Source: Cephalotus follicularis (lineage: Eukaryota > Streptophyta > Magnoliopsida > Oxalidales > Cephalotaceae). From it: a stretch of DNA of 64,000 nt. Positions 1 to 10,098 of this stretch are shown here, piece after piece. The stretch lies in contig BDDD01001608.1 in the NCBI GenBank assembly GCA_001972305.1, forward strand, positions 148,147 through 212,146. Direction: 5' to 3'. The position numbers and the translations under genes are program-made. How positions within the stretch are numbered: position 1 is the stretch's first letter; the number at the start of each line of letters is the position of its first letter. The notes under the pieces were generated by a model that saw only the letters and a program-made list of their open reading frames with translations, was not told the origin of the DNA and did not search any database.

Positions 1-628
1 TTCGCTTTACCAGGGTGGTACTGAATATTCAGATCGTAGTATTTCAGAAGATCCAACCACCTTCTCTAACGCATGTTCAATTCTGCGTAAAGATGGACTT
101 GAGTCTCTTATGATCGGTAAAGACATCACAAGTTTCTCCGTACAAGTAGTGTCTCCAGATCTTCAACCCAACCACCACTGCTGCCAACTCAAGATCATGT
201 GTAGGATAGTTCACTTCATAAGGCTTCAACTGTCTCAAAGCATAAGCTATCACATGACCGTGCTGCTTCAAAACAGACCCCAAACCCTTCTTAGAAGCAT
301 CGCTGTATATCTGGTATCCACCCGACCCAGATGGTAATCGAAGGATCGGTGCTGATACAAGACCATTCTTCAGTTTCTCAAAGCTTGCTTCTCGCTCTTC
401 ATTCCATTCAAACTTAGCTCCCTTTCTCATAAGCTGAGTTAGTGGTAAGGCTATAGAGGAAAAACCTTCCACAAATCGCCTATAGTATCCAGGCAAACCT
501 AAGAAACTCCTAACCTTCGTCACTGTGGTAGGTCTCGGCCATTTAGTAATAGCCTCAACTTTGGCAGGATCCACACAGATACCTTCAGCCGTAACCACAT
601 GACCCAAAAACGCCACATGTTCTAACAA
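1..628 (-). pseudogene. Gypsy element 1 RT thumb and RNase H (partial)
   Basis: This continues the reverse transcriptase in a different frame from the upstream RT segment. From residue 1: the FLGHV motif after the palm, the [17 protein letters not shown] connection (about residues 42-58), then RNase H with YSDAS (about 107-111), [11 protein letters not shown] (about 142-152) and FTDHK (about 169-173), which carry catalytic acidic residues. RNase H degrades the RNA strand of the RNA:DNA hybrid. An in-frame stop at 77-79 interrupts it; translation beyond (YYDLNIQYHPGKAN) continues to base 1, so the domain leaves the window. A lost or gained base near 630-690 separates it from the RT frame. Confidence 0.85.
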
Positions 629-684
629 TAACTCACACTTCGAGAACTTCGCGTATAGATGATTCTTCCTCAGAATACCCAGAA

Positions 685-1416
685 CTATACGTAGCTTTTT
701 TCATGTTCATCCTTTGACTTGGAATACACAAGAATGTCATCTATGAACACAATCACAAACTGGTCCAAGTACTCATGAAACACCCTATTCATCAGATCCA
801 TGAAAACTGCCGGTGCATTAGTGAGTCCGAACGGCATCACCAGAAACTCATAATGCCCATACCGAGTACAGAAAGTAGTTTTAGGCACATCTTCATCCTT
901 TATACGAAGCTGATAATATCCTGATCTCAAATTGATCTTAGAGAAATACCGAGCACCTTGAAGTTGATCATACAAGTCATCAATCCTAGGCAAAGGGTAT
1001 TTATTCTGAACAGTAATCCGATTCAACTCTCTGTAGTCTATGCATAGCCTCATAGACCCGTCTTTCTTCTTCACAAAAAGAACAGGAGCACCCCACAACG
1101 AAACACTAGGCCGAATGAATCCTCGATCCAACAGCTCTTGGAACTGTTCTTTCAACTCTTGCAGTTTCAACGGTGCCATCCTGTAAGGTGCCTTAGATAA
1201 AAGTACCGCTCCAGGAATGAGTTCGATGGTAAACTCCACTTCCCGTTGCGGTGGCAAACCCGGTAACTCCTCCGAAAACACATCAGAAAATTCTCTAACC
1301 ATGGGATAGTCTTCAAAGCGAGGCTCAACCTTTGAGACATCCTTCACAACAGCTAAGAAACCTTCAGCGCCCTTTGCCACAAATTTCCGAGCCTTCAAAA
1401 CAGATATAACCTTCAC
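685..1416 (-). pseudogene. Gypsy element 1 reverse transcriptase
   Basis: A 243-codon open segment covering the protease-RT linker and the RT fingers and palm. Seen: [14 protein letters not shown] (about residues 44-57), the [15 protein letters not shown] entry to [55 protein letters not shown], and the catalytic FIDDILVYS (about 224-232; 747-721), the gypsy version of YxDD. It is in the same frame as the protease segment, separated by one in-frame stop at 1438-1440. A stop at 685-687 and a frameshift end it. RT copies the element RNA into cDNA in the virus-like particle. One change is visible: the usual DLRSGYHQ is NLRSGYYQ. Confidence 0.9.
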
Positions 1417-1437
1417 TTCTTTTCTCGGTTGTGCACC

Positions 1438-1983
1438 CTAATATATAAAATCAGGTCTATCCACATCCCCAAACAGAACCCTCTGAGCATAGCAGTCAAT
1501 CATAGCCCAATGACGATCCAACCAGTTTATACCCATAATCATATCGAAGTCATACATATCGATAGGAAGAAGATCCGCATCACGAATCCGATCATCAAAA
1601 ATAAGAGGGCAAGCATACAAACACTCAGATATCACAACAGATGTACCCGTAGGGGTCGAAAGGGCCGAAGCTGGATCAAGCAATTGTGAAAACATCCCAA
1701 GATGCCGAACAAAAGACCTTGCTACAACCGAGTGGCTTGATCCAGTATCATACAAAACATAACCTCTACGGTTACCAACAGAAACAAAACCTGAAACCGT
1801 ACCTGGTGCATTAGCAGCCTGCTGCGTCGTGATAGTAAAAACACGACCTCCCACATTGCTCTGTCTGGGATCTGCATTGTTCCCCCTCCTTTCCTTCGCA
1901 CGAGGATAAGGACAATCCTTCACGAAATACCCTTTCTGACCACATACAAAACAGGCCCCGAGAGCCTTGTAGCACACTCCCAC
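1438..1983 (-). pseudogene. Gypsy element 1 zinc knuckle and aspartic protease
   Basis: A 181-codon segment in frame with Gag and RT. It opens with a CCHC-like knuckle, CFVCGQKGYFVKDC (about residues 12-25), in which the expected His is Tyr, so zinc binding is probably lost. The retroviral-type protease follows: LYDTGSSHSVV (about 77-87) carries the DTG catalytic triad, and DMIMGINWLDRH (about 146-157) is the second-half signature, with G-I-N replacing the usual G-M-D. The protease cleaves the Gag-Pol precursor. An in-frame stop follows the IY end. Gag lies immediately upstream across a stop near 1998; RT lies downstream across the stop at 1438. Confidence 0.85.
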
Positions 1984-2958
1984 TCGATGTTGTCTGCTAC
2001 AAACATCTCACTTTGCAATCTGGGCATCCGCAGCTCCCTGTGTCTGCCTCTGATCATTATCGGGCTGTTGATGTCCCCGGTTATCATTCCTCCTTCCTCG
2101 TTTGCCATTTCTATTCTTATTATTCTATCCAGAACTATGCCCCTGAGAATCCCCTCTGTTTCTCTTCTTGTCACTTTCCTGACGAGCTGCCTGTAAATCT
2201 AGCCTCTCCAATTCTATGTTCTTTGATGCATTTGCCACTTTAGAAACATCAGCAAACCTGATGTTAATCAGCTTACCCCTAAGCTGATAGTGCAACTTCC
2301 ACTTGAACTTCTCAGCCTGCTCCAGTGTTGTCCCCGCCGCGGACCCAGCAAAACCAACAAGCCTAGTGAAATGGGTTAGAAACTCCGTGACCGACTCTCC
2401 ATTCTTCTGTCTTGTATTTATGAACTTCCTGGCGTAAGCCTCCTTATCAGCAGCGGGAAAATACTGCTGATAGAAGACTTTGCAATACTCTAACCATGTC
2501 AAAGTCGCCACATAGTTACCACCCTTAGACAAACCTAGAGCCTTCCACCATTTCTGAGCGTCACCCTCAAGCTTGTAAGCAGCTAACTTAACCTTATGCT
2601 CGTCACTACAACAAACCACTTTGAAGATCTTGTCCATATGAGCAATCCAATGCCCAGCCTCCACAAGAGTCATGGCTGAGCTGAAAGACTGCGGTCTCTG
2701 CTTCAGGAACCGCTCAAGCCAAACGTAAACAGGTGTGTCAATTCTATCCCCAGTTTCTCTTCCCAACTGAACATCAGCTGGAGCATCCTCCTCAGCAATT
2801 GGCTCCCTACGGCCTTGTTCTTGATTTTGCTGACCCATCACACGACCTACCTCCTAAGCGACTGTCTGACGTACCAACTCTTCCATAGAGGGCTCATTTC
2901 TGACTTCCTGAGCCTCAATGGGTGCAGTCCTCTGAGCAGCGTTCCTTGTACGTTCCAT
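1984..2958 (-). pseudogene. Gypsy element 1 Gag
   Basis: The start is placed at the ATG at 2956-2958, the first codon after the PBS that stays in frame with all later domains. The reading frame has a stop at codon 35 (2854-2856), then reopens at 2841 and runs to a stop at 2125-2127; a further stop lies near 1998. The retrotransposon Gag domain is clear: WIAHMDKIF, KLEGDAQKWWKALG, FYQQYFPAADKEAYARKF, then GESVTEFLTHFTRL. Gag is the structural capsid protein packaging element RNA. The tail is Arg/Gln/Asn-rich, leading to the zinc knuckle. Because of the three stops only fragments could be made. Confidence 0.85.
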
Positions 2959-3110
2959 CTATGAAAAGGCACTCAAAACATAAAATATCACAAAGAACAA
3001 AGACCGAAACAAAAAACATATCATAAGATCATAACGGAAAAGCCTAACCCACATTCTACCCAATCTCATAGGTCAAACCTAGTTAGGTCCTCTAAGGAAA
3101 CAAAACCTAT

Positions 3111-3122
3111 TCTCTAATACCA
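3111..3122 (-). other. Primer-binding site, element 1 (tRNA-iMet)
   Basis: Read on the minus strand this is TGGTATTAGAGA, one mismatch from the plant initiator-Met tRNA complement TGGTATCAGAG. It lies five bases inside the LTR end at 3128, which fixes both the LTR boundary and the element's orientation. Confidence 0.8.
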
Positions 3123-3127
3123 CAATC

Positions 3128-5901
3128 TGTAACACCCCCGAACGGTGGGAGTTGTCACAGGTCATAACAAAACATATCTGAACATAGGCATAACTTTAAC
3201 TGAACATAAACATTTCTTTATTAGCAAAAACGTGGCGGTCATAGCATTACTGAAAAACTATTCATAACATAAAACTTAACATAGGTCAAAAGTCAAATAC
3301 CGAAACATAAACCAAAATAACATATTGTTCATGACCACTAAAACCAAAGACACATAAGGATCACACTCCTAGGAATCCATGACATAAAGGTGGTCATCTC
3401 TCATTCACACATTCCCCCACTGCTCTTGATAACCTGCCGCATGGAAAACAAAAACGCGGCTGAGCAAACCTCAGTACGGATAAGGAAAGAAAAAGCAGTA
3501 AATGATAAGTTTAATAGCAGTAAGATCTCAATAAAATTCATAACATAAATCTTAAGTAATTAAAAAAGTTTAATCATATTCGAATTTCCATAAAATACAA
3601 ATTTCATATCTTTCGAAACATTTACGAAACATTTCAAAAACATCATTTCATGATTGATAAAGTCATACCGAGCCACATATCATATCACATTTCATAACAT
3701 AGGTTGGCAAGGGAGGCGCTAATTCCACATGCCAATTAGAATTGCAGTGTACGGCACTACACAAGTCAATTCTCACATATCATTTCATATCACATATCCA
3801 TATACTATAATTGATTCATACGCCTCTATCATACATAGTGGATCCATAAATCCACCTCATGGGATTTATTCATAACATTCAGAGATGCCGTAGACTAATC
3901 ACACTGCTACGAAAGTGTCATGTCCCAGTGCCAGGCCTACGATATGCTTATGGTACGCCCCATAGGTAGGTACAATACTCAGTATTCAATCATTTAGAAA
4001 ACATCGATTTATCAAAATCAATTTAAAAACACATAAATATGCTTCCACAAAACATATTTGAAAATCGTTCACAACGATAACATACATTTCATAGTCAAAA
4101 CATCAACTCATTTAGATTTTGATATAAAGAGATGATCATTTCATACCATAACGTATCATGGCAGGAAAATAAAGTCAAGAACATTTAAATTAATTAAAAT
4201 GTCGAAAACCAACTTTATTTCCGAAACATAATCAAGTTCATAAAACGAAGGAACATAGCATAAAAACAAGACTGATTTCAGTTCGATAAAACCAGATAGC
4301 CAAAGAACGATAGAAATTCGTACCTTAAGCGTTCACAAAAGCACTTACGGAAAGATTGTTAATTCAACTACCCTTTTGAAGCATAACATTCTAAAAGACA
4401 CCAAAACTTATTCATATAAGGGTCTAAGAAACATTAGAGACATTAAACAGACTCATTACAGTGCTTAGAACATACCCGGTTTGATTCGAGGAACAAACGA
4501 ATCAAAACAGTTGAAAACATAAATTTTCTTGGCAAAACAGCTGACTGTTACAGAGCTCCAGTCGACTGTTGGAAGCTTGGCAGTCGACTAATCAAAAGGG
4601 TCAACTGACTACTCAAACCAGACTGCAGGCAGTCAATTGTGACAGAGGTCCAGCCGACTGTGCATAGCAAGGCAGTCGACTGTTTCATATGGCAGCTGAC
4701 TACACAACACAAGATAGACGACTGTTTTCAATAGGCAGTCGACTACACAACCAAACCAGCCGACTGTTCTGGATGACAGAACAGCAGAAACACAACATTT
4801 TCATGCTGAAACTTGTCCAAACGAGTATAACATTACACCAGACACATATGAACATATACATATGACATTGTATGATGTTTAGATGACACAAAACATAGAA
4901 TTGACATGGAATAGAAATTTGGCAATGATTAACTTCAATAGAAAGAAAGAACTTTTCAACATATGCATACATATGAGTCCAAATTTTTGTCCATAACCAT
5001 ATGCAGATATTAAAACCAGATTATAACATGTCCATGGTGACTGCAACATGCTGAAATGCTTAGGAATACAATGATAGAACACATAAGGGCAGGAATCAAA
5101 CCAGGAGACACTAACAACACAAAACCGAAAGACAAGGTAAAACAAACCATTACAGTAAGATTACTAACCTGCAATGATTATCAAGAACACAGAAAACAGC
5201 AGAAGAACACCACAGTTCACTTCTCAAACGGCTGTTTGCAGGAAAACAAGGAGAAGAAAACAAAGAATACATAACCGTCTTAACAAACCAAAGGAAATCC
5301 AACCAAAAACAACCAAAGGAGATTACCTCTGTAAATTGATGAAACAACTCCACAAGAAATCAACACAGGCTTCAACAAGCTAGATTTTGGCAGTGACTTT
5401 GCAGAAAAGAGGGAGGCAACATATAAACATGGCAATGCCACTCATAAACGGAAATATGAGACAAAGTTGATTACATATGGAAGAAGAGAAGATTTTCAGG
5501 CAATGAGAATGGAAAAATAAGATTGAAAGCGTGTGAGATTGATGAGGGAAAGAGAGAGTTATGGGAGAGAAGGAAAGGAAAGAAGGAAGAATAGGAAAAC
5601 AAAATGAAAAAGAATGAAAAAAAATAAAAATAAATAAAAGGATTTTATGATTACAAGGAATTGTGTTAATAATTTTGAAAGTTGTAAAGTTATGTTTGAT
5701 AAAAAGAAAAAAGACATAACATAGGCCCAACACAGCATTGTATTAACATATTCAAAAATCCAGGTTTGTATCATTCAGCCCAAATCACATAGGCCCAAAA
5801 CATAGGACAACGGACTTAAAAACAAAGCAATCTAAAAAGTCCAAAAACAAACATATATAAAAAGTCCGCAAAACACATGTACGAACAAACAGGGTATTAC
5901 A
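3128..5901 (-). repeat. 5' LTR of gypsy element 1 (2774 bp)
   Basis: On the top strand it begins TGTAACACCCCC and ends GGGTATTACA, so on its own strand it is TG...CA. The boundary is supported by the adjacent PBS and by solo LTR S, which has the same ends and much of the same interior, including the box around CTGCCGCATGGAAAAC (near 3434) and CGCGGCTGAGCAAACC. It contains a cluster of CAGTCGACTG-type motifs (4537-4767) and an A/T-rich purine stretch at 5560-5640. It is expected to hold promoter and polyadenylation signals. ORFs inside it (for example 4700-5145) have no recognisable domain and I do not call them. Confidence 0.88.
4537..4767. repeat. CAGTCGACTG-type palindrome cluster in element 1 LTR
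   Basis: About nine copies in 230 bp of the decamer CAGTCGACTG or one- to two-base variants (CAGCCGACTG, CAGCTGACTA, CAGTCGACTA). Spacing is irregular, roughly 20-70 bp, and the spacers do not repeat, so it is not a simple tandem repeat. Exact GTCGAC occurs four times. The counterpart is at 31328-31532 in solo LTR S. Confidence 0.85.
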
Positions 5902-5958
5902 CCTAACATACGAATAGAATTGCTTAAGACTAAGAACTAACTTGAGAATGCTAACTAG

Positions 5959-6921
5959 ATGGCTGACACTAGAAGAGGTCATGGGCAAAGGAGAAACAGG
6001 AATGCACGAAATGACAGAGAAGATAATTCACTGAATGCGGTTCTGAACCGATTGGCTGAGGTCATAGCCAATAACAACGGTAACAATCATCAAGTACCTC
6101 CGCCAGCAAGGCCAACTCTAGAACAGTTCGCCAGACACAATCCAAAAATCTTTTCGGGAGCGATAGATCCTTTGGAGGCCGAAGCATGGATCCAAGGAAA
6201 TGAAAAGATTTTATGAGTGCTAGGTTGTACAGATCATCAGAATGTGGATTTCTCAATATACAAGTTAGATGGGGAAGCAGATCAATGGTGGGATATGATC
6301 GAGAGGACAAAGACACATCGAGAAAGAGAAGCCATGACGTGGGAAGAGTTTAAGAAAATATTTATGGACAAATATTTTCCTCAAGAAATGAAGGACAACA
6401 TGTAGGAAGACTTCCTTTATTTGGAGCAAGGCGAATCAGAAACCGTAGCCCAGTATGAGGCAAGCTTTGCAAGGATGTCTAGATACGCGGCTCACGTAGT
6501 ATCAACAGAAGAGAGAAGGGCAAATAGGTTTTGCCAGGGTCTGAAGCCCAAGATTCGAAGACTGTTGATAGCACAAGATCTACAAACCTATGAGGCAGTT
6601 TTGAGATGTGCATTAAGAATAGAGATAGACAATTAAAGGTACCAACAATGACGGGCTGAGCAAGGACAAGGAAAGAGGAAGGCAGGTGAATCCTCTGACA
6701 GTAAGAATAAGAAAGTGAAGTCTGACTCTAAGACTTGTCAACAATGCGGAAAAAGTCATTGTGGGAAATGCTTACAAGGGACGGGAGCTTGCTACAAGTA
6801 TGGAAAGCAAGGAGACCAAGCGAGGGAGTGTCGACAAGGACAGGACCAAACTCAAAATCAAAGGTCAATCAAATGTTACAATTATGGACAGGAAGGGCAC
6901 ATGTCCAATCAATGCAGCTGA
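5959..6921 (+). pseudogene. Gypsy Gag (element I family), broken
   Basis: Starts at ATG 5959, at the same place as the Gag ATG of element I (60020). Visible: an Arg-rich basic N-terminus, VLNRLAEVIANNNGNN, FARHNPKIFSGAIDPLEAEAW, KLDGEADQWWDMIER, FKKIFMDKYFPQ and GESETVAQYEASF, a standard retrotransposon Gag core. In-frame stops follow at 6214, 6403 and 6634. The C-terminus has two knuckle-like motifs, CYKYGKQGDQAREC and CYNYGQEGHMSNQC; in both the second Cys is Tyr, while element I keeps Cys, so both knuckles are damaged. Gag would have formed the particle core and bound element RNA. Confidence 0.85.
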
Positions 6922-6987
6922 CCAAAGACGGGAGGGCAAGGAGGGAACGGATTCCAACAATAAATAGCACCGGCCAGAACCTATGCT

Positions 6988-7680
6988 ATGACGGCTGACG
7001 AGATGGAGAAACCAAATGATATGGTGACAGGTACTTTTCCCGTATGCTCTGAAACTGCATATGTGTTGTTTGATACGGTAGTGACGCATTCATTTGTGTC
7101 CTTATCTTTTGCACAATGTTTAAGTACCCCATCGTAAGATTTTGAGATAGGTTTAGCCGTTGAAACGACAAGTGGTAATACTTTGGTGGCTAATAAAGTA
7201 CATAAGTCTTGTGATCTAATAATATGTGACAGAAAGATGCTAGTACACCTAGTACCTCTAGAAATCCTAAATTTTGATGTCATACTTGGCATGGATTGGC
7301 TTTCGACGAATCATGCTAGTGTTGACTGTTTCAAAAAGGAAGTTAGGTTTGCTATACCTAACCAACCTGAGTTTATCTTTCGAAGTACTTGAGTTAGTAA
7401 AGCTTTGAGATTCATATCATCGATGCAAGCTAAGCGATTGTTAGAAAAGGGATGTGAAGGCTATCTTGCCTATGTGATGGATACCGACAAGGAAAAGACT
7501 AAGATAGAAGAGTTACTTGTTGTTAAGGAGTTTACAGATGTTTTTCCTGAAGATTTACCAGGTGTGCCACAAGATCAAGAAGTGGAGTTTACGATTGATA
7601 TAATCCTTGGAACGACCCCTATTTCAAAGAGTCCTTACCGCATGGTTCCAACTGAATTGAAAGAATTGAAGAATCAGTTA
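6988..7680 (+). pseudogene. Gypsy protease and start of RT (element I family), broken
   Basis: In frame with the Gag above. The protease has VLFDTVVTHSFVSLSF, where the catalytic DTG has become DTV, and a later intact VILGMDWLSTNHASVDC signature. In-frame stops occur at 7136 and 7390. Beyond the second stop the protease-RT linker is readable (FTDVFPEDLPGVP, PISKSPYRMVPTELKELK), but the frame breaks at about 7680 where homology to gypsy stops. Both the active-site change and the stops mean no functional protease could be made. Confidence 0.83.
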
Positions 7681-7681
7681 T

Positions 7682-8644
7682 GTGTACCTGATTCATGAAA
7701 AATCCGATTCACTAGATACATTCAAAATATTTAAGGCTAAAGTTGAAAATCAACTCAGCCTTAAAATTATAGTTGTGAGATCAGATAGATGTGGAGAGTA
7801 TTATGGTAGACACTCTAATACAGGGCAAATCCCTGGACCATTTGCTTTATTTTTACAAGAAAATGACATCATTACTCAGTATACAATGTCGGGTGATCCC
7901 CACCAGAATGGTATAGCTGAGAGACGAAACCGTACCATTATGGAAATTGTACAGAGTATGATATGCAATTTTAAATTGTCATAATTTTTATGGATGGAGG
8001 CTTTAAAGACTGCCGCACATATCCTAAATTGGGTTCCTAGTAAGTCAGTCCCTAAAACCCCTTATGAATTATGGACGAGAAAGAAACGCAGTTTGGGATA
8101 CTTGAGGGTATGGGGATGTCTTGCATGAGCAAAAATTTTCAATCCACAAATTAAGAAACTTGATCCAAAAACCATCAGTTGTCATTTTATTGGTTATCCA
8201 GATATATCTAAAGGTTTCCGTTTTTATTTTCCTTCTCATACCATCAAAATTGTAGAAACGAAACACGCTAAATTTTGGAATATGGCAATTCTAGTGGGAG
8301 TAGTGAATCAAGAACAATTAACCTGGAGGAGAATCGAGTTTATGTTCCAATCCCGATGATCCAAGAGGTTGTTGCACCGATACCTCACATAGAGGATGTT
8401 GAAGCACATAATGCACTACCTAATAATGAACCCCACATTAATGAACCTTTCCCTACAACACAAGAGGAACCCTTACGTAGGTCATAGAGGGAAAAGAGAA
8501 CTGTCATCTATAGTGACTGTGTCGTATATGAAGTAGAATACGCCATAGGGAGGGTAGATGATCCAACCTCATTCAAGGAAGCCATAATGAGTAGCCACTC
8601 ATCTCAATGGCTTGAAGCCATGAATGAAGAGATGAAGTCTATGG
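7682..8644 (+). pseudogene. Ty1/copia integrase core to RT start, fragment
   Basis: The segment 7682-7984 reads as the C-terminal half of a copia integrase core: FKAKVENQLSLKI, RSDRCGEYYG (second catalytic Asp) and GIAERRNRTIMEIVQSM (catalytic Glu). The first Asp and the HHCC domain are missing because the fragment starts at the gypsy junction. A stop (7982) and further stops follow, then [31 protein letters not shown], the serine/acid linker (8275-8487) and WLEAMNEEMKSM, the first residues of copia RT. It stops abruptly at 8644, where the LTR of element G begins. This is copia material joined to gypsy material in the same orientation. Confidence 0.83.
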
Positions 8645-9637
8645 TGTCACCCCCGTCCCGACAGGTACCAGATAACCTACCGAGACAGAAGACAATCACG
8701 TGGCAAGCCCTCTATTGGGTGACCTCCACGTGATTTCTTAATACTTATTTGAAAAGCTTCTTAAAGGAAATAAAATAAGTTTCTTAAAACTAGTTATATA
8801 TTTTTTTGTTTAAAACAACATATATAAATATCATTTATAATTATATATATAACCATATTTTTAATAGGTAAAAGAATTTAAACTTCCTTAAACTTTGAAA
8901 ATAATTCTAACTCTTAAAATTTTACGAAAAACGGGCATGTAGTGTTTGTATATAGAACTATGTCACCAATTGCCACCTCAAAAGAAATCCCAATCTATAT
9001 AGTGGGCTCTACCCTCAGCAAGCCACAATCTACGAAATAAACATGCATGGGTTGGGCCCTGCCTCAACCATATTATCGATTTATCAACAAACTATGGGCT
9101 TAACCCTCTAACAATAATAAACATTTCTGTAAACACATATGTACCACTATGCAAAAATAAAGATGATGAAAATGATGCTAACAAGACTTGATGAATACTA
9201 TACATATGCTTGAACTCTGGTAGCATGCCGTCGTGGTTTGACATCGACTGAAGCAGACTTAGCAACTATCTTGCTGCTATCTGAAATAGATAAAGGGGAG
9301 AGAGTCTTAGTCCAAATGCCTAAGTAAGGTAGAAACATCCCCTGGTACATCTATCAGAAAGACAGGAATATACTAAAATGAAGGAGAAATAATATAACTG
9401 GGATATAAGCACAAGGTAAAAATAAATTGTAATCCATGGAAGAAATCTCAATACTCAACAAATGTGCTCCACAGATATAAACAAGATCCACAAATGTGTC
9501 CATGTATAATTTAAAATGTCTGGGAATGCTGGTACACATGAAATATCATCAAAGTACAGAAATGAGCCTGAGGCTATAATATATATATATCATACACCAG
9601 TACAGAGTGTGCCTATAGGATATGCATAATACTTAAC

Positions 9638-9692
9638 ACCCCACCCTCGTCCGATGGGTCTGCTACGATACGCACCCCACTCTCGTCCGATG
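9638..9692. repeat. Two-copy tandem in element G LTR
   Basis: Two imperfect units built on CTCGTCCGATGGG(C/T)CT. The same two units are present in the 5' LTR copy (about 48232-48290), so the duplication predates insertion of G. Confidence 0.75.
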
Positions 9693-9980
9693 GGCCTACG
9701 TGCAAAAGTATATAACAAATGGGTACCAGCATAAGAGTACAAGAAGTGCATAACATATGCAAAACAGATTGTTTTCAGGATGCGGATATGATATAACCGC
9801 GAAAACGTAAGCAATAATGATGGTTGGAAACTAAACAGATATAATCGCAGAAAACAAAATATGTATATGCAATGGCTGTAAAACAAACGATGTAACAGCT
9901 AGAAAGAAAACTAAGACTATCAATAGAAAATAATCAGAAATATCATCAGGCATTAAATGTATCGGTAGGAAAGGAAAATA

Positions 9981-10098
9981 GATACTGCAGCAAGAAAGGG
10001 AACTGATACAGCAGTAGGAACTGGATATAGATACAGCAGCAGGAAATGGAATGAATACAACAGTAGGAAATGGAAACAAATATAGCAGCAGCAAAGAA
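9981..10098. repeat. Minisatellite-like run, core ATACAGCAG(C/T)AGGAA
   Basis: About five degenerate units of roughly 20-28 bp such as GATACAGCAGCAGGAAATGG. It makes the surrounding sequence purine-rich and generates spurious low-complexity ORFs on the minus strand. Confidence 0.7.

Larger units (their letters stand above)
1..5901 (-). mobile_element. Ty3/gypsy element 1, 5' LTR to RNase H, truncated by window edge
   Basis: A minus-strand Ty3/gypsy retrotransposon. Reading leftwards: LTR, primer-binding site, Gag, zinc knuckle, protease, reverse transcriptase, RNase H. Integrase and the 3' LTR lie beyond base 1. The domain order (protease-RT-RNase H with no integrase before RT) is the Ty3 order. 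The right end at 5901 abuts a plus-strand gypsy gag region, so the element inserted into an older element; the flanking five bases are cctaa, whose partner is outside the window. The coding part has several stops and one frameshift, so the element is not autonomous. Solo LTR S (29859-32698) belongs to the same family. Confidence 0.9.
5902..7680 (+). mobile_element. Ty3/gypsy fragment of the element I family (leader, Gag, protease, RT start)
   Basis: The sequence from about 5904 (leader with gctaactag directly before the Gag ATG) through Gag and protease parallels 59960-61750 of element I closely in DNA and protein. The left end is interrupted by element 1. The right end breaks at about 7680, a few codons into the RT region, where copia sequence begins. 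One frame runs from 5959 to the break but is cut by several stops. Confidence 0.85.

Noticed and set aside
685-690. Programmed frameshift or readthrough between RT and RNase H in element 1
   Set aside because: Several unrelated stops and shifts exist in the same copy and no slippery site or structure is evident; ordinary decay is simpler.
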